From Brassica napus (Eukaryota; Streptophyta; Magnoliopsida; Brassicales; Brassicaceae), in NCBI RefSeq assembly GCF_020379485.1, contig NW_026016682.1, positions 1 to 64,000 on the forward strand: 64,000 nt of DNA. The letters are read 5' to 3'. Positions 14,780-25,684 of this stretch are shown here, one piece after another (the stretch's first letter is position 1; every line of letters begins with the position of its first letter). A program made the translations under genes and the position numbers. Below the pieces are notes generated by a model. It was not told the origin of the DNA, ran no database searches, and worked only from the letters and a program-made list of their open reading frames with translations.

Positions 14780-16439
14780 ATGGAAACAGACGACACCATG
14801 GTGGAGCTATGTACAACAGTTACTCCTGATGAGTGGAATCGTGGGGGTGAAGTGATTACAAAGCAGATGGGTGAAGGCATCCAGAGGTCGCTCTCAAGTT
14901 CAACCCTGGAAGCTGATGGTCATGAAGGGACAGCTAAGGAGTTGTGGGAGAGTATGGAAGCTGTGTATGAGGACAGATCACATCTATGCAAGGTTTTTGT
15001 GGTTAAGCGGGCCATTGAGAATCTGAGGCAAGATGGAGAAGAGCTCAGTAAGCATCTTGAATGCTTTAAGAGCTTATGGGCAGAGTTGAAGGCACTCAGA
15101 CCGAGTACCTCAGATAAAGACATACTGAAGAGAAGGCTAGAGCAAGATGAAGTGTTTAGTCTTCTGCTGAGTTTAGATAAGTCTTATGATAAACTGGTCA
15201 GGAAGATCCTCACGGAAGAAGTCCTACCTGATGTGGAGAGTGTGTGTGGTTTGGTGAAGCATGAGCAAGCAACGATGCAGCCGGATAAGAGGAGAAAGAT
15301 TACTGAGCTAGAACAAGTAATCACCGGCAAGAGCTTGTATTCAGCATACATAGGAGACATAAAAGATGGGGATAGCTTAACAAACAGACACGAGAAGGGT
15401 GGAGCTGATGAGGTGATTACCAGAAGAGAATGGGATGCATTTGTAGCCAAAGCGAAAGCACTCACTGCATCAAAGAAGCAAGGAAGTCATTCAGTAAGGT
15501 CTAAACCTATTATTGTGGATTCTGGAGCCAGTCATCACATGATCAGTGATAGGAGTCTGATGGATGAAGTGAGAGCAGCTACTGGAAATGTTCAGATAGC
15601 AAATGGAGATAAAATTCCTATAGAAAGGATAGGAAGCTTGAAGCTATTTGACAGGGAGTCAACAGCCTTGTACCTGCCTCAGTTTACCTCCAATTTGATA
15701 TCTGTAAAGAGAGCTACTGTTGACTTGCAATGTCAAGTAGTATTCAGGCCACAGGAGGTTGAGTTTCAAGATCTTGTTACGGGTCAAGTGATTGGAAAGG
15801 GGAGCAGTACCGACAATCTATACCAGCTACAATCAACTAAGCTCTCTAAACCCTCTATCTCTATATGCATGAGTAGTACTGCTGATGGCTGTGATAGTAT
15901 TACTTGGCATGCTAGATTAGGACATCCTCATACTCGCGCCCTTGAGCTAATGATGCCTAATCTATCAGTTAATCACCTTGAATGTGAAGCATGCATACTA
16001 GGGAAGCATTGCAAAACTGTCTTTCCCACATCTGAAACTGTCTATGAGAAATGCTTTGACTTAATACACTCTGATGTGTGGACATCTCCATGAATATATA
16101 GGGATAAGCATAAGTATTTTGTGACTTTCATAGATGAAAAATCTAAGTATACATGGGTCACATTGCTTCCCTCCAAGGATAGAGTGTTAGAGGCATTTAT
16201 AAACTTCCAAGCTTATGTCACTAATCACTATAATGCTACTGTGAAGGTACTAAGGTCAGACAATGGAGGTGAATACACTAGCCATGCATTCAAGAATCAT
16301 CTGATGAAGCATGGGATAGTTCATCAAACCAGCTGTCCCTACACTCCACAACAGAATGGTGTGGCTGAGAGGAAGAACAGACACCTGATGGAAGTAGCAA
16401 GATCAATGATGTTTCATTCTAATGTTCCCAAGAGATTTT
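14780..16439 (+). pseudogene. Copia-A gag-protease-integrase, first part, with in-frame stop
   Basis: The frame runs from ATG 14780. The gag part (about residues 1-240) keeps the DUF4219/UBN2-like region that ends in an LRPST motif, as in Copia-C and G. It lacks the N-terminal W-S-R segment and has no CCHC zinc knuckle. The protease motif DSG is at residues 247-249. The integrase zinc-binding HHCC (W-H-A-R-L-G-H, C-E-A-C) and the start of the DDE core follow. A TGA at 16091-16093 replaces a cysteine codon just after the first catalytic aspartate region (HSDVW). The frame stays open afterwards through the second aspartate (SDNGGEY) and the catalytic glutamate (AERKN). The gene is cut at 16439 by Copia-C and continues at 27830 in the same frame. 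It cannot make a full polyprotein without readthrough. Confidence 0.85.
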
Positions 16440-16995
16440 TATGATTTTAGAGAGTTGAACAGGTATTGAGAGATTTAGAGAAAGATTAAAGTGAGATGAG
16501 ATGATTTATGAAATGTAGAAGAGAAACATGATGAAATAGAGAGAGAATATGATAAACTCGTGTTTTTCATTAATCAAGACAGAGTTTACAATATATAGAG
16601 AGAGACATTAGGGTATTCAGAAGCTCTAAGCATGTGAGGTCAAGGATAAGGTTGCTTTAATTCAAATGTAAACCAATGGGGAAGATCACACGCTTATGGC
16701 ATCTTTTGGTGAGACTCCTTTTGCCTTTACAGCCTGTGCCAGACTGTCAGGATAAGCCGCGGTCACTCTATCCATCCAAACGGTCATATCTCCTAAGGTA
16801 AAACCCCTTTGGCCGTTTAACCCTTTCACCCGGGTAACTTCCCTCTTGGTCGAGTTATGGATCGACCCGGACAGTACGGACGGTACGGCCGGTACGGCCT
16901 GGTCGATCCCTAACCTTCCTTCCCTTTGCCTCCACATTCTCACATCCTCAACTCCTTAAGCCATCTCCCCATATACTGAACAACTCATTTTAACA
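16440..16995 (-). repeat. 3' LTR of Copia-C
   Basis: This 556-bp LTR (minus-strand ends TGTTAAAATG...AATCATA) matches 27257-27824. It lacks one 12-bp unit in the GTACGG-repeat region. A minus-strand reading of 85 codons (16686-16943) recurs in the other LTR; it is LTR sequence, not a gene. Confidence 0.92.
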
Positions 16996-17034
16996 CTCCC
17001 CCTCAAGCTTAACTTAGTAACTTAGTTAAGCTTG
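16996..17034 (-). promoter_or_regulatory. Polypurine tract and adjacent hairpin of Copia-C
   Basis: On the minus strand GAGGGGGAG directly precedes the LTR. Next to it two 11-nt arms, 17004-17014 (CAAGCTTAACT) and 17024-17034 (AGTTAAGCTTG), are exact reverse complements around a 9-nt loop. B, G and I have hairpins in the same place with different arm sequences. Confidence 0.75.
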
Positions 17035-17064
17035 GAACCACCATGAGATCTTCCTCATTAAAAA

Positions 17065-17105
17065 CCTCACCAAGGAAAACCCATTGGGACAAAACCTTGA
17101 TGAGG
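17065..17105 (-). promoter_or_regulatory. Post-stop stem-loop of Copia-C
   Basis: The 11-nt arms 17065-17075 and 17095-17105 pair fully on the minus strand, with one G-U pair. The apical CCC-AAT-GGG lies 48 nt after the gag-pol stop. It is followed on the minus strand by TTTTTAATGAGG. Confidence 0.75.
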
Positions 17106-17137
17106 GAAAAAGAGTGAAGACCTCATGGCAAAGGGGA

Positions 17138-20100
17138 TCAGCTCCTTGGGGAAAGATCTATGAGCCCCAATCTGGTATGAATGGACTCCATAGTCTTTTG
17201 TCTTGCGGCCTTGGTGAACACATCCGCAAGTTGATCCTCACTCCTTGTGTAGCATGGCAAGATCACTCCCAAGACAATCATCTGCCTCACCTTGTGACAA
17301 TCAACTTCAATGTGCTTGGTTCTCTCATGGAAGACTGAGTTGGTCGCAATGTGTATAGCCGCTTGATTATCACAATGCATAGTCATTGGAGTTCCCTGCT
17401 CTATCTCCAAGTGCTTCAAGATTCCTTTGATCCATACCAACTCATTGGTAAGCTTCAGCATTGCTCTATACTCAGCTTCAGCGCTTGAACAAGACACCAC
17501 CTTCTGCTTCTTACTCTTCCAAGTCACCAAGTTGCCTCCAATGAATGTACAATAGCCGGTGGTTGATCTCCTGTCTGCTCTATCTCCAGCCCAATCCGCA
17601 TCACAGTATCCCACCACTTCAGTGCTCTTGTTGCATCCCATCCACACTCCAAGGCTTGACGTCCCATTCAGATACAAGAGAAGTCTCTCCACCATGCGCC
17701 AGTGATGATCCTTTGGGACTTGCATATGCTGGCTCACTTGGTTCACCGCAAAGCATATGTCTGGTCGTGTGATTGTAAGGTAGATGAGCTTCCCTACTAG
17801 CTTCCTGTACAGCTTTGGATCATGAAAGGCCTTGCTATCTTCAACCTCCCCCTCACGTGGAACCTTGTATCCATCTTCAAGAGGCATCTTTGCTGTCTTG
17901 TCTCCTTGTATACCTGCATCTTTCAAAAGATCAAGTGTATACTTCCTTTGGGAAATGAACAATCCTTCCTTAGATCTACACAACTCAATTCCAAGGAAGT
18001 ATTTCATTTCCCCTAAGTCTTTGATTTCAAACACAGATTTCAAAAACTCCTTTGTGGCTTTTATACCAGCCTTATCACTACCTGTTATGATAATGTCATC
18101 AACATATACAAGTAGACAGATGATACCTGAAGGTGTAGTGAGGGTGAAGAGGGTGTGATCCAACTCTGACTTCTTGAACCCACGCCCCTTCAGAGTAGTA
18201 CCCAGCTTGTTGTACCATGCTCTAGGTGATTGCTTCAACCCATAGATTGCCTTCTTGAGTCTCAATACATTCCCTGGTTTCACAAGATGCTCTAGGCCTG
18301 GTGGTGGATGCATATACACTTCATCTTCTAGCTCTCCTTGAAGAAATGCATTCTTCACATCCATCTGCCAAAGCTCCCACTCAAGGTTCACAGCAAGAGA
18401 CAATACAATTCTTATTGTATGTAGCTTGGCAACGGGAGCAAAGGTATCAATGTAGTCTTCCCCATATGTTTGAGTGTATCCTCTAGCCACCAGTCTTGTC
18501 TTCTTTCTGTCAATGGTTCCATCAGGTAGATACTTAATGGTGAATATCCACTTGCTGGTTACTGCCTTCTTTCCTTTTGGCAACTCACTTTCAAACCAAG
18601 TGTCATTCTTTATCATGGCATTTGCCTCATCTCCAACAGATTCCTTCCAATCTTGATGTAGCATTGCTTCTTCATATGATCTTGGTATACTGCTTTCATC
18701 TAGGCTCATCATGAATGCGCAATGCTCCTTTGGATAACAAGCAAATGAACACACAGCTTGAGAAGGATGCTCCACAGCCTGGGCATTGTAGTACACTCTC
18801 GTGTTTACCCAGTTGGAAGCATCTCTCTTCAGCCGTGTGCTTCTCCTTAATGGTACCTCAGCTGGTGCTTGCTCTGGTGCTTCTACTTCAGTTGCTTCCA
18901 CTCCTCCTTGTTCTGGTAGCTCATTAGGCTCTTCATTACTTGGTTCAGCTCCACCTTGATCAGGATGATCCGCAAAATCTTGATTCTCATCCGGCTCAAT
19001 TCCATTCCCTCCCTCATGATCAAGGTGAGATGGTTCTTCAGCTTCTTGTCTTTCAGATGACTGATTCTCTGTCGACTCCTGGGACATTCCAATTCCAAGA
19101 CCTTCTAGTATCTGTCTCAAGCTTGTAGCTCTATCTGAAGGTTGTGAAAGATCCTCCAGCTCTTTCCAATCTTTATCTTCATAGTAGCTCTTCTCTTCAA
19201 AGAACTTGACATCTCTTGATACAAGAACTCTCCTTGACTCAGGAACAAAGCACTTGTATCCCTTCTGTGTGGTTGAGTATCCTATCATCATAGCTTTGAT
19301 ACTCTTTGCTTCCAGCTTGTTTCTCATCTCTCCCGGGATAAGAACATAGCTTACACACCCAAACACTCTTAGGTGATCTAGGACTGGCTTGCTGTTGTTG
19401 AGAACTTCATAAGGAGCTTTATCTTCCAGGATCTTGGTTGGAATCCTATTGATTAGGTAGCAAGCCGTGATCACAGGATCACTCCAGAATCTCTTTGGCA
19501 CTCTCATCTGGAACATCATTGATCTAGCCACTTCCATAAGATGTCTGTTCTTTCTCTCAGCCACTCCATTTTGTTGAGGTGTATAAGGGCAACTCGTCTG
19601 GTGAAGTATCCCATGTTGAGCTAGATGGTTCTTGAATGCATGGCCAGTATACTCTCCACCATTATCAGACCTGAAAATCTTAATCTTGGCATTATACTGG
19701 TTAGAAACATATGATTGAAAGTTTCTAAATGCATCTAGAACCCTATCCTTTGTTTTAATTAGTGTTATCCAGGTGTATTTGGATTTCTCATCTATGAATG
19801 TGACAAAGTATTTGTAATTGTCCCTAGATAAGCATGGAGCAGTCCATACATCAGAATGAACAAGATCAAAGCATTTATCATAGATAGTAGTAGATCTCTT
19901 GAACACAGTCTTACAATGTTTTCCCAAAATACAAGCTTCACACTCATTATTTTTAAACATGACACCTGGTAACATTAAGCTTAAGGCTCTAACATGTGGA
20001 TGTCCTAGCCTAGAATGCCACAATGCACCTCTACTTAAAACGGAACTCAACAAGCAACTAGAACTAGAAATGATAGAAAGGTCTTCAAGTAAATAAAGGT

Positions 20101-20707
20101 CTCCTTTGGTTACTCCTTGCCCAATCAACTTACTGCTTTCAATATCCTGAAATTTCACATCATTAGGACTGAAAATAACATTGCATTGAAGATCATTGGT
20201 ACACCTCTTAACAGATAATAGATTAGAAGTAAACTCAGGCATGTACAAAGCTTTAGAATCCTTATTAAACAGTTTCAAGTCTCCTACTCCTCTAATAGGA
20301 ATTCTATCACCATTTGCAATCATTACATGTCCATGAGCCGGTTCTATGTTCTTTATAAGGCTATCATCACTTATCATATGATGTGAAGCACCTGAATCAA
20401 TAATCAATGGTTTTATTCCTTGAGCAATATGATTCCTAGGTGATTCTTTTACCAGTTTCAGTTTATCAATGAGATCAAGCAATGTGGATTCATTTCTAGA
20501 CATCCTATCAGCAGCAAAGGTTGTATATCTATCTGGTTCATTTCCCATTCTATCAAAGTTTCCTAGCAAGCTATCACAAGTTCTAGGCAACATATGAGCA
20601 GTATAGGAATAACCAAGGGCTTTACCAGACTCTTTAAGGGCTTTGATCAAGGCATCAATGTCTGACTTCTTGATCACCTCATGATCCATGTTCTTCACAG
20701 CTCCTTG
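17138..20707 (-). pseudogene. Copia-C gag end, protease, integrase, RT and RNase H
   Basis: An open frame of more than 1186 codons holds the order typical of Ty1/copia. Counting from the methionine at 20698: protease DSG 101-103; integrase zinc site H228, H233, C253, C256; DDE residues D283, D345, E381 (35 residues between the last two); RT QMDVKNAF with D780 and YVDD 865-868; RNase H with D1033 and SSAEAEY near 1071-1077; stop after residue 1186. No internal stop or frameshift is present. It is broken only because Copia-B separates it from its gag N-terminus (26213-27156). The true start is at 27156; the methionine at 20698 is internal. Copia-C is the best-preserved minus-strand polyprotein here. 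Confidence 0.9.
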
Positions 20708-21234
20708 TGTTGAGATGAGGTAATAAAGAGTGACTACATTGATAGAGAAAGAGGATTGAGACAGACAGTAACTTTGGAGTTACCACAGTAACTTTGGTTT
20801 TACTGTGGTAACTAAGTTAAAGCTTGGAAAGTTACCTTGGCTCACATTGGAGAGTAAGCCACGACCAAGAGCTGTATGGATAAGGGAGGAGCAGTCTGGA
20901 TAAGGTTTCCTCACAGCTAGAGAGGCTGGAGACAGGCTGTAAAGTAGACAGCATCTAGTAAAAGATACCAAAGGGATCAAGCATGTGAAGACTCCCATTG
21001 GCTGCTTTTGGATGGCTCTCTTTGACTACACATGCCCTGAACCTCTACCTTATCTGATTGATTTCGAAATTGATTGTCTCTCTCATATAAGTATGTTGTA
21101 AACCTCATCTTTATTAATTAATGGAGTTTTGAGTATTCTCTCTATTCTCTCTCTACTTATTCTCTTAATCTCTTTAATCTTACATAAAACAATCTGATTG
21201 TTCTTAAACACACTCTAATACACAAAAGTGTATA
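20708..21234 (+). repeat. 5' LTR of Copia-B
   Basis: The LTR runs from TGTTGAGATGAGG to GTGTATA. A CATATAA candidate TATA box is at 21084-21090, followed by CT-rich sequence. It matches 25685-26212. Confidence 0.93.
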
Positions 21235-21248
21235 TGGTATCAGAGCCA
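21235..21248 (+). other. Primer-binding site of Copia-B
   Basis: TGGTATCAGAGCCA, complementary to initiator tRNA-Met, abuts the 5' LTR. Confidence 0.88.
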
Positions 21249-21375
21249 GGTTGCTAAAAAGGGGAGAGTGTGATTTCGTTTTTTCATAAAAATCTGGGTG
21301 TTCTTGAGTGTTCTTGAGTGTTCTTGGTGTTCTTGAGTTCTGGTCTTTATTATCTGAGTGGTGTGAGATATTCTG

Positions 21376-24300
21376 ATGGATTCAAACTATCTCAACATGG
21401 AAATGAAGCACAGATCTAGTACAACCATGGAGCTTGAAGAAGAGAGGGATGGCGATTGGTCAAGATGGGCAAAGAGAGCTTTGGAAAGCTGTGGGTTATG
21501 GTGTGGTCATGTAAAGGGGAAGCCTTTAGTGGAAATGGCTACTGAAGAAGGTCAGACAAGGAATCTGAAAAGTGAAGATGAAGCTGATCAAGAAACCACT
21601 TTAGAGAGTGGGATTGAAGAAGCTTATGAAGAAAGGTCCAAACTTGTGAAGGTCAGTGGAGACAAGAGAGTGATCCGTGGCTTGAGACAAGGAAAGGATG
21701 AGTTGTATCAGCTTGTGGGAAGGCTGAGAGAAGGATGGATGGAGCTGGATGTGCTGAGACCAAGCACAGCTGATCCGAGAGTTATTAAGAAAAGGAGGAA
21801 ACAAGATGTGTTCTTTAGCTTTCTTGTGAAGGAGATATGGGTTCTTACTCATCAGGCGTGTGCTGTGTGGGAAGAGAACAAGAGATCAAATCAGTGGAAA
21901 GGTGGTACAAGCTGTAAGAAGGGAAGGCTGAGAAAGCTTTCTAGAGTGTGGCTGAAGATGGGAAAGGCTTGGAAGAAGAACAGGGAGTCTGGTTATCTAA
22001 CTGATAAGATGAGCTTGAAGATGATCAAGGAGGTGGCTCAACAAGTGGTAAGAGGAGAGTGTTCTTACTCTGCCTATATGAGTAACTCAGTGGAGGATAG
22101 TATGGTTATGAAGGAGCAGGAGATCAAAAGAGCAGATGATCCTATCACAAAGAAAGAATGGGATGGGTTTGTCAAGTATGTGTATGCTTTGGCTACGACC
22201 CGGAGACAGGGTGCTCCTGCCTTAGCATCCACATCCAAACCCATTATCATTGATTCTGGAGCAACACATCATATGATCAGTGATAGGAGTCTGATAAGTG
22301 GAGTCAAGGCTGCAACAGGGAGTGTCATGATAGCTAATGGTGCTAGGATCCCAATAGAAGGAGTGGGAAACCTCAAGCTGTTTGAGAAGGACTCACCTGC
22401 GTTCTATTTGCCTCAGTTCACTTCAAACCTGATATCAGTGAAGAAGGCCACAGTTGATCTTGATTGTCAAGTAGTATTCAGGCCAAATGAGGTTGAGTTT
22501 CAAGACTTGAAGACTGGGAAAGTTATTGGTAGAGGGGACAGCAAGAATCAGTTATATCATCTCCAAACAGCTAAGAACTCTAACCCTATTGATTCTGTAT
22601 GCTTGAGTAGTACTGCTGATAGGTGTGATAGTATTACTTGGCATGCTAGATTAGGACATCCTCATGCTCGTGCAATTGAATTGATTAAGCCTAATATGTC
22701 ATTCAATCACTTGGAATGTGAAGCTTGCATCTTAGGGAAGCATTGTAGAACTGTTTTTCCCACATCAGAGACCATATATGCAAATTGCTTTGATCTTGTT
22801 CATTCTGATGTGTGGACAGCCCCTTGTATGTCTAGAGAAAACCAGAAGTACTTTGTGACATTCATAGATGAGAAGTCTAAGTATACATGGATCACATTGA
22901 TGCCATCTAAGGATAGAGTGTTTGAGGCTTTTGTCAACTTCCAAGCATATGTAACTAATCATTACAATGCTACTGTGAAGGTACTACGGTCTGATAATGG
23001 AGGAGAATACACCAGTCATGCCTTCAAGAATCACTTGGCTAAACATGGGATAGTGCATCAGACCAGTTGTCCTTACACACCACAGCAGAATGGGGTAGCT
23101 GAGAGGAAGAATAGGCATCTGATGGAGGTGGCTAGATCCATGATGTATCATGCTAATGTTCCAAAGAGATTTTGGGGTGATGCTGTTCAGACTGCATGCT
23201 ATCTTATCAATCGGATTCCAACTAAGGTATTGAAGAATCTGTCTCCGTTTGAGGTGCTGAACAAGAGCAAGCCATACATAGATCATCTGCGTGTCTTTGG
23301 ATGTCTATGTTATGTCTGGGTTCCAGGAGAACAGAGAAACAAGTCGGATGCAAAGAGCACTAAAGCAATGCCCATTGGGTACTCAGTAACTCAGAAGGGG
23401 TACAAGTGCTATGATCCAGCAACCAGGAGAGTATTGGTGTCTAGAGATGTTAAGTTCATGGAGACAAAGGGATATTATGAAGAAAAGAATTGGGAAGACT
23501 TGGAAGATCTGTCTCAAAAACCAAGAAACATGGCAGAGAATCTGAGGAACATCTTGGAAAGGCTTGGGGTAAACATGTTCCAAGATAAGGTCAGAGAAGC
23601 TGAAAGAACAACTCCCCTTGATCATGAGGGGGGAAATGAGTCTGAATCAGGAGTGCAAGAGCAGCACCAAGGGGATTCAGGTCATCATGATCAAGAGGTG
23701 ACAGAAGAAGTAGAGAATGTTCCTCAGGTCCGTGTGGATGAGCAGGGAGAGGTTCATGATCCGGAGGAGGTGAGTGAGACAGAAACAGAGGTTCAAGCAG
23801 AGGTTCAAGCTGAGGATCAGGTTCAGGCTTTGCGGAGGAGCACAAGGATAAAGAGGGATGCTTCCAACTGGGTAAACACGAGAGTGTACTACAATGCCCA
23901 GGCTGTGGAGCATCCTTCTCAAGCCGTGTGTTCCTTTGCAGAATATCCAGAAGAGCACATGGTGTTTATGTGTAACTTGGATGAGAATGAGATACCAAGA
24001 TCTTATGAAGAAGCTATGAAGCACAAGGTTTGGAGAGATTCAGTAGGAGATGAAAGGGATGCAATGATCAGGAATGATACTTGGTATGAGAGTGAGTTAC
24101 CTAAAGGGAAGAAGGCAGTTTCAAGCAGATGGATCTTCACCATCAAGTATCTTGCAAATGGGGAGATAGATAGGCGCAAGACTAGGCTGGTTGCAAGAGG
24201 ATTTACACAGACTTATGGGGAAGATTACATTGATACTTTTGCACCAGTGGCCAAGCTTCACACAATTCGAATTGTGTTATCCATTGCAACAAACTTGGAG

Positions 24301-25542
24301 TGGGATTTGTGGCAAATGGATGTGAAGAATGCTTTCTTGCAAGGTGAACTTGAAGATGAAGTATACATGCATCCACCTCCTGGTCTTGAGCATCTAGTAA
24401 AGCCAGGGAATGTTTTGAGATTGAAGAAAGCAATATATGGGCTGAAACAGTCACCTAGAGCTTGGTACAGGAAGCTGAGTACAACACTCAATGGGAGAGG
24501 CTTTAGGAAGTCTGAACTAGATCACACTCTCTTCACCTTGACAGGACCTTCAGGGAGCATTGTGATTCTAGTGTATGTGGATGATTTGATTATCACAGGA
24601 AGTGATAAGGCAGGGATTCAGGCTACTAAGGAGTTTCTCAAATCTGTGTTTGACATCAAGGATTTGGGAGAGATGAAGTATTTTCTGGGCATTGAGATAT
24701 GCAGATCAAAGGAGGGTTTGTTTATGTCTCAAAGGAAGTATACTATGGATATGTTGAAGGAGACTGATGTGCTTGGAGGAAAGATAGCTAAGACACCCCT
24801 TGAGGAGGGATATAAAGTTCTGCGTGAGGGGGAGGTTGAAGAGAAGCAGCTGTTTGAAGATCCTAAGCTATACAGGAAGATGGTTGGCAAGCTGATCTAC
24901 TTGACCATCACCAGACCAGATATATGTTTTGCTGTGAACCAAGTGAGTCAGCATATGCAGGCACCAAAGGTCCATCACTGGAAGATGGTTGATAGGATAC
25001 TGAGGTATCTGAGTGGGACGACTGGACAAGGGGTTTGGATGGGTTGTAATGGCAGTACAGAAGTGGTTGGGTATTGTGATGCTGATTGGGCAGGAGATAG
25101 AGTGGACAGGAGATCAACTACTGGGTATTGTACATTCATTGGAGGAAACTTGGTTACTTGGAAGAGTAAGAAGCAGAAGGTTATCTCTTGTTCAAGTGCT
25201 GAAGCTGAGTATAGAGCCATGCTGAAGCTGACAAACGAGTTGGTGTGGATCAAGGGGATCTTGAAGCATCTAGAGATTGAGCAGAGTACTCCTATGACTA
25301 TGCATTGTGACAATCAAGCAGCTATCCACATTGCCTCCAACTCAGTGTTTCATGAGAGAACAAAGCACATAGAGGTGGATTGTCATAAGGTGAGGCAGAT
25401 GATTATCTTAGGAGTGATTCTGCCATGTTATACAAGAAGTGAAGATCAGCTTGCAGATGTGTTTACTAAGGCAGCGAGATTAAAGACAATGGAGTCCATA
25501 CTATCCAGGCTTGGACTCATTGATCTTACTCCCAGGAGCTGA
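21376..25542 (+). CDS. Copia-B gag-pol polyprotein, intact
   Basis: This 1388-residue polyprotein would supply capsid, protease, integrase, RT and RNase H for cytoplasmic particles. Protease DSG is at 293-295; integrase zinc site H423, H428, C448, C451; DDE residues D478, D540, E576; RT QMD with D982 and YVDD 1067-1070; RNase H occupies about 1225-1385. An acidic linker (about 740-815) separates integrase from RT. ATG 21376 is the first methionine after the leader and starts MDSNY, close to MDGNY of Copia-C. Gag is odd: only fragments of the capsid fold remain (W-S-R-W near 28-31, LRPST near 127-131) and there is no CCHC zinc knuckle, which C and G have. Enzymes look intact, but autonomous packaging is doubtful. 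Copia-A and D share the missing knuckle. Confidence 0.92.
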   Translation: MDSNYLNMEMKHRSSTTMELEEERDGDWSRWAKRALESCGLWCGHVKGKPLVEMATEEGQTRNLKSEDEADQETTLESGIEEAYEERSKLVKVSGDKRVIRGLRQGKDELYQLVGRLREGWMELDVLRPSTADPRVIKKRRKQDVFFSFLVKEIWVLTHQACAVWEENKRSNQWKGGTSCKKGRLRKLSRVWLKMGKAWKKNRESGYLTDKMSLKMIKEVAQQVVRGECSYSAYMSNSVEDSMVMKEQEIKRADDPITKKEWDGFVKYVYALATTRRQGAPALASTSKPIIIDSGATHHMISDRSLISGVKAATGSVMIANGARIPIEGVGNLKLFEKDSPAFYLPQFTSNLISVKKATVDLDCQVVFRPNEVEFQDLKTGKVIGRGDSKNQLYHLQTAKNSNPIDSVCLSSTADRCDSITWHARLGHPHARAIELIKPNMSFNHLECEACILGKHCRTVFPTSETIYANCFDLVHSDVWTAPCMSRENQKYFVTFIDEKSKYTWITLMPSKDRVFEAFVNFQAYVTNHYNATVKVLRSDNGGEYTSHAFKNHLAKHGIVHQTSCPYTPQQNGVAERKNRHLMEVARSMMYHANVPKRFWGDAVQTACYLINRIPTKVLKNLSPFEVLNKSKPYIDHLRVFGCLCYVWVPGEQRNKSDAKSTKAMPIGYSVTQKGYKCYDPATRRVLVSRDVKFMETKGYYEEKNWEDLEDLSQKPRNMAENLRNILERLGVNMFQDKVREAERTTPLDHEGGNESESGVQEQHQGDSGHHDQEVTEEVENVPQVRVDEQGEVHDPEEVSETETEVQAEVQAEDQVQALRRSTRIKRDASNWVNTRVYYNAQAVEHPSQAVCSFAEYPEEHMVFMCNLDENEIPRSYEEAMKHKVWRDSVGDERDAMIRNDTWYESELPKGKKAVSSRWIFTIKYLANGEIDRRKTRLVARGFTQTYGEDYIDTFAPVAKLHTIRIVLSIATNLEWDLWQMDVKNAFLQGELEDEVYMHPPPGLEHLVKPGNVLRLKKAIYGLKQSPRAWYRKLSTTLNGRGFRKSELDHTLFTLTGPSGSIVILVYVDDLIITGSDKAGIQATKEFLKSVFDIKDLGEMKYFLGIEICRSKEGLFMSQRKYTMDMLKETDVLGGKIAKTPLEEGYKVLREGEVEEKQLFEDPKLYRKMVGKLIYLTITRPDICFAVNQVSQHMQAPKVHHWKMVDRILRYLSGTTGQGVWMGCNGSTEVVGYCDADWAGDRVDRRSTTGYCTFIGGNLVTWKSKKQKVISCSSAEAEYRAMLKLTNELVWIKGILKHLEIEQSTPMTMHCDNQAAIHIASNSVFHERTKHIEVDCHKVRQMIILGVILPCYTRSEDQLADVFTKAARLKTMESILSRLGLIDLTPRS

Positions 25543-25574
25543 GCCCCTTAACCATGGAGTCTCCACTCTTTTTC

Positions 25575-25615
25575 CCTCATCAAAGTTTTATCCCAATGGG
25601 TTTTCTTTGGTGAGG
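25575..25615 (+). promoter_or_regulatory. Post-stop stem-loop of Copia-B
   Basis: Arms CCTCATCAAAG (25575-25585) and CTTTGGTGAGG (25605-25615) pair over 11 positions with one U-G. The apical TCCCAATGGG (25591-25600) starts 48 nt after the stop codon. Confidence 0.75.
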
Positions 25616-25644
25616 TTTTTAATGAGGGAGGTCTTCATGGTTTC

Positions 25645-25684
25645 CAAGCTTGACTTGTTCCACATGGTCAAGCTTGAGGGGGAG
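25645..25684 (+). promoter_or_regulatory. PPT-adjacent hairpin and polypurine tract of Copia-B
   Basis: CAAGCTTGAC (25645-25654) and GTCAAGCTTG (25667-25676) are exact reverse complements. The polypurine tract GAGGGGGAG (25676-25684) begins at the end of the right arm and touches the 3' LTR. Confidence 0.78.

Larger units (their letters stand above)
14124..16439 (+). mobile_element. Copia-A, proximal part (Ty1/copia LTR retrotransposon)
   Basis: This is the 5' part of a Ty1/copia element inserted in the CentBr satellite. It holds a 523-bp 5' LTR, an initiator-tRNA-Met-type primer-binding site and the first half of gag-pol. It is interrupted at 16439/16440 by Copia-C and resumes at 27825 (TSD ATTTT at 16435-16439 and 27825-27829). 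Removing C restores the integrase frame. The satellite-side TSD candidate is AAAAG (14119-14123), but no partner is visible because the 3' end of A is missing: the element is cut at about 28722 and joined to another copia fragment (D). LTR ends are TGTTGAG...AATA, like Copia-B. Confidence 0.9.

Noticed and set aside
16686..16943. Minus-strand 85-codon frame, recurring at 27503-27772, as a small gene
   Set aside because: It lies fully within Copia-C LTRs and changes length with the LTR minisatellite.
17545..20096. Plus-strand frames opposite Copia-C pol
   Set aside because: Antisense shadows of a conserved polyprotein with no independent similarity.
22765..25313. Minus-strand frames opposite Copia-B pol
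   Set aside because: Antisense shadows of the 1388-codon frame.
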